From Lutibacter sp. (GTDB taxonomy: Bacteria; Bacteroidota; Bacteroidia; Flavobacteriales; Flavobacteriaceae): DNA of 33,616 nt. A program made the position numbers and the translations under genes. Below, in pieces: positions 6,186-13,004 of this stretch (positions are counted from its first letter, which is position 1; every line of letters starts with the position of its first letter). The stretch lies in contig JAUSOJ010000153.1 of NCBI GenBank assembly GCA_030656195.1, positions 1 through 33,616 on the forward strand, given 5' to 3'. Under the pieces are notes generated by a model. That model did not search any database, had not been told where the DNA came from, and was given only the letters and a program-made list of their open reading frames with translations.

Positions 6186-8159
6186 ATGAAAACAATTTTT
6201 AAATCTTTACTTGTAATTACGGTACTTACAATGGTACTGGGCAGTTGTGGAAAAGGAGACTCAAAGAAAAAAGGAGCCTTATCAAGCAATGCTGCCGAAA
6301 GAGTGTATGTTGCACCGGGTGAATACGATGAATTCTATGCTTTTGTATCGGGAGGATTCAGCGGTCAATTAGCCGTTTACGGCCTTCCATCCGGTCGATT
6401 ATTTAGGGTAATTCCTGTATTTTCTGTAGATCCTGAAAAATCTTATGGCTTTAGCGAGGAAACAAAACCAATGTTGAATACGTCTCACGGATTTATTCCT
6501 TGGGGAGATTCGCATCACCCAGATATTTCTCAAACCAATGGAGAATTGGATGGTCGTTGGGTATTTATCAATGAAAACAACACACCGCGTATTGCCAAAA
6601 TTGATTTGACCACTTATGAAACTACAGAAATTATTGAAATTCCAAACTCAGCAGGAAACCACAGTTCTTCTTTTGTGACTGAAAATACCGAATATGTAGT
6701 TGCCGGAACTCGTTTTTCAGTTCCTTATCCGCAAAAAGATATGCCAATTAAAGAGTACAAAGGAAACTTTAAAGGTGCCTTAACTTTTATTGCCGTTGAT
6801 CCAAAAGATGGCGGAATGTCTATCAAGTTTCAATTAATGATGCCTGGTTTTAACTACGATTTATCGCATCCGGGAAGAGGTGCTTCTCATGGTTGGTTTT
6901 TCTTTACTACCTACAATACAGAGGAAGCACATTCATTGTTGGAAGTAAATGCATCGCAAAACGATAAAGATTTTATTGCGGCCATCAACTGGAAAAAAAT
7001 TGAAGAATATGTAAACAATGGCGGTGGCACAAAAGCTCCTGCAAATTATGCGCATAACGTTTATGATGAGCACACACATACTGCTACTTCAACTATGAAA
7101 AAAGAAGTATTAATTATAAACCCTTCAGATGTTCCTGGTGCTGTTTATTTTATGCCAACACCAAAATCTCCTCACGGTTGTGATGTTGATCCTTCTGGTG
7201 AATACATTGTTGGAAGCGGAAAATTGGCTGCAGAACTTACTGTGCACTCGTTCAGTAAAATGCTAAAAGCCATTGATGAGAAAAAATTTGACGGCGACGC
7301 TTACGGAATTCCAATTTTACAATATGAAGCTACGTTGGCCGGTGCAGTAAAACAACCGGGATTGGGACCACTTCATACCGAGTTTGACGGAAAAGGAAAT
7401 GCTTATACCACTTTCTTTATTTCTTCTGAAGTAGTGAAATGGAAATTGGGAACTTGGGAAGTTCTTGACAGAAAACCGGTGTTTTATTCGGTGGGTCACT
7501 TAATGATTCCTGGCGGAAATTCCAGAAAACCTTATGGAAAATACTTGGTAGCTATGAACAAAATTACCAAAGACCGTTATTTGCCAACAGGTCCTGAAGT
7601 AACGCAATCGGCCCAATTATTTGATATTACAGGAGATAAAATGGAAATGCTGTTAGATTTCCCAACCATTGGAGAGCCTCATTATGCAGCCGGAATTCCT
7701 GCGAGTATACTTATGCCTAAATCTAAAAAAATATACAAATTAGAGGAAAACAAGCATAAATATGTGACCAAATCTGAAGGAGCCGCCAAAGTGGTAAGAA
7801 ACGGAAATGAAGTTCACGTATATATGACCATGATTCGCTCTCACTTTGCGCCAGACAATATTGAAGGCATCCAAGTGGGCGATAAAGTGTATTTCCACAT
7901 TACAAACCTGGAGCAAGATTATGATGTGCCACACGGATTTGCAGTGATTGGCGCTAATACTTCAGAGTTGTTAATTATGCCTGGACAAACAAAAACCAAT
8001 ATTTGGGAACCTAAACAAGTTGGGGTTTGGCCATTTTATTGTACAGATTTCTGTTCAGCATTACACCAGGAAATGCAAGGTTATATCAGGGTTTCTCCAA
8101 AAGGATCCAATGTGCCTATTTCATTTACGTTGGATGGTGATGCTGTTGACGCTGAATAA
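6186..8159 (+). CDS. nosZ: Nitrous-oxide reductase NosZ, clade II
   Basis: NosZ reduces N2O to N2 and is the last step of denitrification. The 657-residue protein has an N-terminal beta-propeller region with histidine motifs consistent with the CuZ cluster (DSHHPD, GASHGWFF, SPHGCDVDPSGEY, GPLHTEFDGKGNAYT, GEPHYAAG). The C-terminal cupredoxin domain carries the CuA site H583, C619, C623, H627, M630 (CTDFCSALHQEM). The export signal has no twin arginine; it reads TMVLGSC|GKG, a lipobox with C21, so the enzyme is probably Sec-exported and lipid-anchored. Lack of a Tat signal, together with the neighbouring genes, places it in clade II (atypical NosZ). It is closely followed by a rho-independent terminator. 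Confidence 0.98.
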   Translation: MKTIFKSLLVITVLTMVLGSCGKGDSKKKGALSSNAAERVYVAPGEYDEFYAFVSGGFSGQLAVYGLPSGRLFRVIPVFSVDPEKSYGFSEETKPMLNTSHGFIPWGDSHHPDISQTNGELDGRWVFINENNTPRIAKIDLTTYETTEIIEIPNSAGNHSSSFVTENTEYVVAGTRFSVPYPQKDMPIKEYKGNFKGALTFIAVDPKDGGMSIKFQLMMPGFNYDLSHPGRGASHGWFFFTTYNTEEAHSLLEVNASQNDKDFIAAINWKKIEEYVNNGGGTKAPANYAHNVYDEHTHTATSTMKKEVLIINPSDVPGAVYFMPTPKSPHGCDVDPSGEYIVGSGKLAAELTVHSFSKMLKAIDEKKFDGDAYGIPILQYEATLAGAVKQPGLGPLHTEFDGKGNAYTTFFISSEVVKWKLGTWEVLDRKPVFYSVGHLMIPGGNSRKPYGKYLVAMNKITKDRYLPTGPEVTQSAQLFDITGDKMEMLLDFPTIGEPHYAAGIPASILMPKSKKIYKLEENKHKYVTKSEGAAKVVRNGNEVHVYMTMIRSHFAPDNIEGIQVGDKVYFHITNLEQDYDVPHGFAVIGANTSELLIMPGQTKTNIWEPKQVGVWPFYCTDFCSALHQEMQGYIRVSPKGSNVPISFTLDGDAVDAE

Positions 8160-8194
8160 TTTTTTTCAGTAAAAAGTGTTTAAACAAATTAATG

Positions 8195-8226
8195 AACGGG
8201 CGAGAAAATAAAGCAGCTCGCCCGTT
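8195..8226 (+). terminator. Rho-independent terminator after nosZ
   Basis: A perfect 10-bp GC-rich stem, AACGGGCGAG with CTCGCCCGTT, has a 12-base loop and is followed by TTTTT (8225-8229). It starts 36 bases after the nosZ stop and separates the fasciclin-cytochrome-nosZ unit from the next gene. Confidence 0.92.
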
Positions 8227-8364
8227 TTTAAAATAAATTCATCATGCAAAAATTCATTTGCTGTTTGCACATATCTTCTCCCTAAGTAATGATCTTTAAT
8301 TTGTGAATGTCAAATATTTTGGCGTTGCAAATGCTAATTTTTGAAATAGGGTAATTCGTGTAAA

Positions 8365-8387
8365 ATGTGTCAACTAAATTGTCACAT
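8365..8387. promoter_or_regulatory. 23-bp interrupted palindrome before the NosB-position gene
   Basis: The arms ATGTGTCAA and TTGTCACAT are inverted repeats matching at eight of nine positions, around a 5-base centre CTAAA. The site lies 26 bases upstream of the ATG at 8414, where it would overlap or flank the transcription start. A second, smaller inverted repeat, ATTTG-N7-CAAAT (8299-8315), lies upstream. The protein that binds it is unknown. Confidence 0.6.
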
Positions 8388-8413
8388 TCAATAAAAGCAA
8401 TAATTTTAAAGAA

Positions 8414-9001
8414 ATGAAGAAATCTAAAATTTTAATGATAGTGGGTTCGCTGCTATTACTTGGGCTATTTGTATTTCCTTTATGGAATATTACGCTTGAA
8501 GCTCCTCAATATCCAATTCCGTTGGGAATGGACATTCACATTAATAAATTCACCGATACCCACGAATTTGATATCAAAAATATCAATTTAATGAACCATT
8601 ATGTTGGGATGCAATACATTCCGGAAACCATTCCCGAATTTAAAATTTTTCCGATAGCCATTGGCGCCATGGTGGTTTTAGGAGTCATTATCGGATTTAT
8701 TGGCAACCATAAATTATTTCTGGCCTGGTTTGTTTTGATGTGTATTTTAGGAACTGCGGGGATGTATGATTTTTATTTATGGGAATATGATTACGGACAT
8801 AATTTAAGTCCGAAAGCCATCATGAATTTTAAAAATCCCGATGGATCTGTAATGGGCTTTCAACCGCCGCTTTTTGGCTCAAAAGACATTCTTAATTTTA
8901 CGGCACATTCCTATCCAAGATTGGGCGCTTACTTTTTGTTTGCGGGAATGATCCTGACCTTGATTGCGTTTTTTGTCGGTAAAAAAGAAAAAAAAGCATA
9001 A
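8414..9001 (+). CDS. Four-helix membrane protein in the NosB position
   Basis: This 195-residue protein has four hydrophobic helices (about 6-25, 79-100, 103-124 and 169-188). A long extracytoplasmic loop (about 26-75) contains PLWNITLEAPQYPIPLGMDIHI and HEFDIKNINLMNHYVGMQYIPE, and a second loop contains YDYGHNLSPKAIM. Several His, Met, Trp and Tyr residues in the loops could bind metal or contact a redox partner, but no known cofactor motif is visible. Clade II nos clusters typically carry a membrane-protein gene right after nosZ (NosB in Wolinella), so this is its positional counterpart; homology is not proven here. It is flanked by its own operator-like palindrome and a downstream hairpin, so it may be separately regulated. 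Confidence 0.85.
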   Translation: MKKSKILMIVGSLLLLGLFVFPLWNITLEAPQYPIPLGMDIHINKFTDTHEFDIKNINLMNHYVGMQYIPETIPEFKIFPIAIGAMVVLGVIIGFIGNHKLFLAWFVLMCILGTAGMYDFYLWEYDYGHNLSPKAIMNFKNPDGSVMGFQPPLFGSKDILNFTAHSYPRLGAYFLFAGMILTLIAFFVGKKEKKA

Positions 9002-9015
9002 GTATTTTTATTGTT

Positions 9016-9063
9016 ATTTAATATTAAAACGAGTGTAAATACTATGCTCGTTTTATATTAAAT
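9016..9063 (+). terminator. Long AT-rich hairpin after the NosB-position gene
   Basis: Arms at 9016-9033 and 9047-9063 pair over 17 bp with one bulged T (…AAAACGAG with CTCGTTTT…), leaving a 13-base loop. It is followed by AAATAGG rather than a T-run, so it is a weak or bidirectional terminator, or an mRNA 3' end stabiliser. Confidence 0.55.
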
Positions 9064-9116
9064 AAAAATAGGTCTGTTTTTAGGCATCTTATAAAAATTT
9101 GATAATTAATTATTTT

Positions 9117-9182
9117 AATTCTCAACCCAATTCTCAAAACCAAATTCTCAAAACTTACAGCAATTTTGCATATATTTGAGAA
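9117..9182. promoter_or_regulatory. Repeated TTCTCAA boxes upstream of nosL
   Basis: AATTCTCAA occurs three times in direct orientation (9117-9125, 9129-9137, 9143-9151), and its inverse TTTGAGAA occurs at 9175-9182, overlapping the -7 box. The cluster ends 19 bases before the nosL start. Spacing of 12 and 14 bases between direct copies suggests a multi-site regulator-binding region. Confidence 0.5.
9171..9178 (+). promoter_or_regulatory. -7 box for nosLDFY
   Basis: TATATTTG matches the Bacteroidetes -7 consensus exactly. The predicted transcript start is about 15 bases before the nosL ATG at 9201. The -33 region falls in the third TTCTCAA box, with no TTTG there. Confidence 0.6.
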
Positions 9183-9200
9183 CTAATAAAATCAAAAATC

Positions 9201-9647
9201 ATGAACACTAAACTCCTCAAACTATTTGTTGGGACCATCGTTTTGTTGCTTACAATTTCATGTAAAGTGGCACCTGAGGCCATTGAATACGGCAAAGACC
9301 AATGCAATTTTTGTAAAATGAATATTGTGGATCAAACACATTCAGCACAATTTGTGACGGCCAAAGGCAAGCAATTTAAATTTGACGCTATTGAGTGTAT
9401 GGTCCATTATTTCGGTGAAAGCAGCGAAGAAAAAATAGCAATATCACTGGTGGCAGATTATGCAAATCCGGGTGAAATGACCGACGCAGAAACTGCGACT
9501 TATTTAATAAGTGAGGGAATAAAAAGTCCGATGGGCGCAAATCTTTCTGCCTTTTCAGTAAAAAGTACGGCGGAAGAATTTCAGCAAAAACACTCAGGCG
9601 AAATTTTCACCTGGGAACTATTAAAACAGAAACTATCCGATAAATAA
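9201..9647 (+). CDS. nosL: Copper chaperone lipoprotein NosL
   Basis: NosL is an outer-leaflet lipoprotein that binds Cu(I) and delivers copper for NosZ maturation with the NosDFY complex. The 148-residue protein has a lipoprotein signal ending in LLLTIS|C (C21), then the signature CNFCKMNI (C35, C38, M40) and the later conserved SPMGANLSAFS segment. The order lipobox, short spacer, CxxCxM and C-terminal SPMG fits the family. It overlaps nosD by one base (TAATG at 9645-9649), as expected for an operon nosL-nosD-nosF-nosY. Confidence 0.95.
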   Translation: MNTKLLKLFVGTIVLLLTISCKVAPEAIEYGKDQCNFCKMNIVDQTHSAQFVTAKGKQFKFDAIECMVHYFGESSEEKIAISLVADYANPGEMTDAETATYLISEGIKSPMGANLSAFSVKSTAEEFQQKHSGEIFTWELLKQKLSDK

Positions 9648-10879
9648 TGAAGTATAAAATCGGGTTATTTTTCTTTTTCATGGCTTTTGCAGTTTCTGCC
9701 AAACAAATCGTGGTTTGCCAAAGCTGTGAGGTAAAAACCATCAAAGAAGCCATTAAAATGGCTAAAGACGGCGATGAGATTCTCATTAAAAAAGGAGTGT
9801 ACAAAGAGCAAGATATTGTGATTGACAAACCCATTTCCCTCATTGGCGAAAAGGGCGCGGTAATCGACGGAAATAATGTGGGCGGTATCTTAATTTTTCA
9901 AACCAATAATTTTAAGATCAAAGGCCTTAAAATTATCAATGTCGGATTGAGTTATACCATTGAATATGCCGCTATAAAAGTGATTAGAGCCAATGATTTT
10001 ATCATTGAAGATTGTATTATGGAAAATGTTTTCTTCGGAATATTAGTCGAAAAATCCAAAAGAGGCATTATCAGAAACAACAAAATCTCCAGCAATCGCA
10101 AAAATGAAGCAAGCTCCGGTAACGGCATTCATATTTGGAGTGGAGAAGAAATGAAAATCTACAAAAATGAAATGTTTGGGTTGCGCGACGGCATTTATTT
10201 TGAATTTGTAAAAAACAGCATCGCCCATAACAATTTAAGCTATAACAATATCCGTTACGGCCTGCATTTTATGTTTTCAAACAACAATGAATACCACCAC
10301 AATGAATTTAGAAACAATGGCGCCGGCGTTGCGGTCATGTTTTCTAAATTCACCAACATGCACCATAATAAATTCAGGCTCAACTGGGGATCTGCGTCTT
10401 ACGGTTTGCTGCTGAAAGAAATTTATGATGCCGAAATTTACAACAATCTGTTCGAGCAAAACACCATCGGCATCAATGCTGAAGGTTCCACACGAATCAA
10501 TTACAAAAACAATACTTTTTTAAGAAATGGCTGGGCGGTTAAAATTGCGGGAGCCTGTTATTCAAACATTTTTATAAAAAACGATTTTTTGAACAATTCG
10601 TTGGATTTAGCCTACAATTCAAACATCAACGACAATAAGTTCGATAACAATTATTGGAGTGAATACACAGGTTACGATTTGGACAAAGATGGTATTGGCG
10701 ATGTGCCGTACCGGCCCGTAAAGCTTTTTTCTTATATTGTAAACAAAACGCCGGAAGCCTTAATTTTGTTAAGAAGTTTGTTTGTTGACATCATCAATTT
10801 TTCTGAAAAGGTTTCCCCGGTTTTTACGCCAACCGATTTAATGGACAACAACCCAATAATGAAAAGAATAAATGATTGA
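9647..10879 (+). CDS. nosD: NosD, periplasmic beta-helix copper-assembly protein
   Basis: NosD is the periplasmic part of the NosDFY transporter and takes copper from NosL for CuZ assembly in NosZ. The 410-residue protein has a Sec signal peptide (about 1-18, FFFMAFAVSA|K). It then shows many short parallel beta-helix repeats rich in Asn and Gly (for example NNKISSNRKNEASSGNGIHIWSG, split over two rungs) over about 60-340, matching the NosD/CASH right-handed beta-helix fold. A DLDKDGIGDVPYRP segment follows, and the C-terminal tail (about 350-410) is helical. The last 8 bases overlap the start of nosF, so translation is probably coupled. Confidence 0.95.
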   Translation: MKYKIGLFFFFMAFAVSAKQIVVCQSCEVKTIKEAIKMAKDGDEILIKKGVYKEQDIVIDKPISLIGEKGAVIDGNNVGGILIFQTNNFKIKGLKIINVGLSYTIEYAAIKVIRANDFIIEDCIMENVFFGILVEKSKRGIIRNNKISSNRKNEASSGNGIHIWSGEEMKIYKNEMFGLRDGIYFEFVKNSIAHNNLSYNNIRYGLHFMFSNNNEYHHNEFRNNGAGVAVMFSKFTNMHHNKFRLNWGSASYGLLLKEIYDAEIYNNLFEQNTIGINAEGSTRINYKNNTFLRNGWAVKIAGACYSNIFIKNDFLNNSLDLAYNSNINDNKFDNNYWSEYTGYDLDKDGIGDVPYRPVKLFSYIVNKTPEALILLRSLFVDIINFSEKVSPVFTPTDLMDNNPIMKRIND

Positions 10880-11579
10880 ATTTAAAAATTTACACAAACG
10901 ATTCGGAAAACTGGTCGTTTTAGACGGTTTAGACCTTGAGATTCACAAAGGCGGCATTTTTGCCATACTTGGGCCAAACGGTTCGGGAAAAACCACTTTA
11001 ATCAAATGTTTGTTGGGGATGGTCATTCCAAATAAAGGGGATATATTCTTCGAGAAAAAAAGTGTTTTGCGCAAGTGGGCGTATCGCAATAACTTAAATT
11101 ACTTGCCGCAAATAGCCAATTTTCCGCCAAATTTAACGGTGCTTGAGCTGATTAACATGGTGAAAAATCTTCGGCCAAAAGAATCTAATGAGCAGGAACT
11201 CATAGAACTTTTTGGACTCAAAAGTTTTCTGGACAAAAAGTTGGGGAATTTATCGGGTGGCACAAAGCAAAAAGTAAACGTTGTGCTCGCCTTTATGTTC
11301 GACAGTGATTTAATTGTGTTGGATGAGCCCACAAATGGCCTGGACCCAATTGCGCTAATTCATTTAAAAGAAATTATTCAGAAGGAAAAAGAAAAAGGAA
11401 AAACCATCTTAATCACCACGCACATTATGAGTTTTGTGGATGAGGTTGCCGATGAAATTGTTTTCCTGCTCGATGGCAAAATTTATTTCAAAGGAACCGT
11501 TGATGCGATTAAAAAACAAACCAACAACGACAATTTAGAGCACGCCATTGCCAATTTAATAGCCAAACAATATGCTTAA
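10872..11579 (+). CDS. nosF: NosF, ABC-type ATPase of the NosDFY complex
   Basis: NosF is the cytoplasmic ATPase that powers the NosDFY maturation machine. The 235-residue protein has Walker A GPNGSGKT (34-41), a Q-loop near LPQI (about 78-82), the ABC signature LSGGTKQK (about 128), Walker B LIVLDEP (about 147-153) with the catalytic glutamate, and the switch histidine in ITTHIM. The order and spacing are complete, so it should be active. It overlaps both nosD and nosY by 8 bases. Confidence 0.96.
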   Translation: MIEFKNLHKRFGKLVVLDGLDLEIHKGGIFAILGPNGSGKTTLIKCLLGMVIPNKGDIFFEKKSVLRKWAYRNNLNYLPQIANFPPNLTVLELINMVKNLRPKESNEQELIELFGLKSFLDKKLGNLSGGTKQKVNVVLAFMFDSDLIVLDEPTNGLDPIALIHLKEIIQKEKEKGKTILITTHIMSFVDEVADEIVFLLDGKIYFKGTVDAIKKQTNNDNLEHAIANLIAKQYA

Positions 11580-12354
11580 AATATTAAAATACAGTTTTTA
11601 CGATTTAATGCGCAGCCGCTGGAGTTATGTGTACTTTTTGTTTTATTTGTTGCTGGGTTTTGTGCTGTTATTTCTCAACAACGATGTGGACAAAGCCGTG
11701 ATCACTTTAATGAATATCATCATTGTTTTAACGCCTTTAATCGGAACTATTTTTGGCGTGATGTACTATTACAATTCAAAAGAGTTTACCGAATTGCTGC
11801 TGGCACAACCCATAAACAGAAGCAAAATTTTTATGGGACAATACCTGGGAATTTCCATTTCCCTGACGTTAAGTTTGGTTTTGGGCCTTGGAATACCGTT
11901 TGTTTTGTACGGATTGTTCAAGTCCGCCGCAATTTTTAATTTTAGTTTGTTGCTGGTGGTTGGCGCTTTTCTCAATTTTATTTTCGTGGCATTGTCATAC
12001 AACATCGCCCTTTCTACCGAAAATAAAATCAAAGGATTTGGCTACGCCATTTTAATGTGGTTGTTTTTGGCGGTTATTTACGATGGGATTTTTATAATTT
12101 CTCTTGTGGTTTTTAATTCGTATCCGCTCGATAAATTTTCATTGGTGGCTACGATGTTCAATCCAATCGATTTGTCGCGGATTTTGATCTTGCTGAAACT
12201 GGATATTTCCGCATTGCTGGGCTACACAGGCGCAGTTTTCCGAAAGTTTTTCGGAACCAATTTCGGCATGCTTATTTCTATGGGCGTTTTGGTGCTGTGG
12301 GTGGTTTTGCCGGTGCTCCGTATGAACTTTAAACTGCGAAAAAAGGATTTTTAA
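11572..12354 (+). CDS. nosY: NosY, ABC transporter permease of the NosDFY complex
   Basis: This 260-residue integral membrane protein has about six hydrophobic segments, beginning LMRSRWSYVYFLFYLLLGFV. The N-terminal 'FYDLMRSRWSY' and the loop KEFTELLLAQPINRSKIFMGQ are typical of ABC-2 type permeases and NosY. It forms the membrane channel part of NosDFY. It is the last gene of the operon; no classic terminator is visible directly after it, but a repeat with an 18-bp palindrome lies 50 bases downstream. Confidence 0.93.
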   Translation: MLKILKYSFYDLMRSRWSYVYFLFYLLLGFVLLFLNNDVDKAVITLMNIIIVLTPLIGTIFGVMYYYNSKEFTELLLAQPINRSKIFMGQYLGISISLTLSLVLGLGIPFVLYGLFKSAAIFNFSLLLVVGAFLNFIFVALSYNIALSTENKIKGFGYAILMWLFLAVIYDGIFIISLVVFNSYPLDKFSLVATMFNPIDLSRILILLKLDISALLGYTGAVFRKFFGTNFGMLISMGVLVLWVVLPVLRMNFKLRKKDF

Positions 12355-12391
12355 CAGCTTAAAACTTCAGTTTAATACTAATTGGCATACC

Positions 12392-12497
12392 ATTTTGGGC
12401 GTTACCCGCCAGCTGGCGGGTCGGGCTTTTCGTTCCAAACTTTTTTACTTCGCCCTTTGGCGAATCAAAAAGGTTTTCCACTGCAATCCCTAACGCA
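12392..12497 (+). repeat. Dispersed non-coding repeat, family A, copy 2
   Basis: This is the inverted partner of 3941-4046. It begins ATTTTGGGCGTTACCCGCC, includes the palindrome ACCCGCCAGCTGGCGGGT (12404-12421), then TTTCGTTCCAAACTTTTTT, a small stem TTCGCC-CTTT-GGCGAA (12450-12463), and AAAAAGGTTTTCC up to CCTAACGCA. The central stem is absent or replaced in copy 1. Confidence 0.85.
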
Positions 12498-12687
12498 AAT
12501 CACATAAAAAATGAAAATGAATAAAGAAAATTAATTTGCGCACTTTGCCGTTAAAATAGCAATTAGCCAAAAATTGATTTATGGGAAAACTTTGTGAATC
12601 TTTGTATTTTTTCTTTGTGAACCTTAGTGTAATAGCCTATAATTACACGGAGTTTCTCAGAGGGCCAATAAGTTACACAAAGCCATA

Positions 12688-12728
12688 TTTAGCGAACCTT
12701 GCGTAAAACTTTGCGTCTTCGCGGTTAA
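12688..12728. repeat. Dispersed non-coding repeat, family B, copy 2
   Basis: TTTAGCGAACCTTGCGTAAA and then ACTTTGCGTC-TTC-GCGGTTAA match 3248-3300 with one substitution, apart from the palindromic insert found only in copy 1. Degenerate related strings precede it. Confidence 0.75.
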
Positions 12729-12888
12729 TTAAATTAAGATTGAAATTATTTATATTGATATTACGTGGATTTTATCAAAAATAATCAATTGCTGCACTCA
12801 CAAAACTTAGCTAAATTTCCAGCAGATTTTCATCAGCATAAGATGTTTAAAAAGCCGTTTTTATGCGCTTTCATTTTAGCGAGATGCG

Positions 12889-12896
12889 TATCTTTG
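12889..12896 (+). promoter_or_regulatory. Candidate -7 box for meaB
   Basis: TATCTTTG matches TAnnTTTG exactly. It would give a leader of about 100 bases before the meaB start. No strong TTTG -33 box is visible, so confidence is limited. Confidence 0.4.
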
Positions 12897-13004
12897 TGTT
12901 TAATTAATCAAATGAATTTTGTTATTTTCATTGGATAAAATGGTAGAAATATTTCATTTAGTCTGAAGTCTTAATCATAAAATTTAATAATTGGTAAACA
13001 ATCC

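Larger units (their letters stand above)
12355..13004. other. 650-base repeat-rich spacer between the nos and meaB units
   Basis: No gene is supportable here. It contains family A repeat copy 2 (12392-12497), a stretch with several degenerate CTTTGTG/CTTTGCG strings (about 12585-12728) ending in family B copy 2, and a likely meaB promoter. I saw no cobalamin-riboswitch-like element although the downstream gene serves a B12 enzyme. Confidence 0.7.

Noticed and set aside
12585-12728. CRISPR-like or tandem-repeat array from recurring CTTTGTG/CTTTGCG strings
   Set aside because: The strings are short, degenerate and irregularly spaced, with no constant repeat-spacer pattern and no cas genes nearby.
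12355-13004. Cobalamin riboswitch ahead of meaB
   Set aside because: No B12-box-like conserved core is visible; the spacer is made of dispersed repeats and promoter-like sequence.
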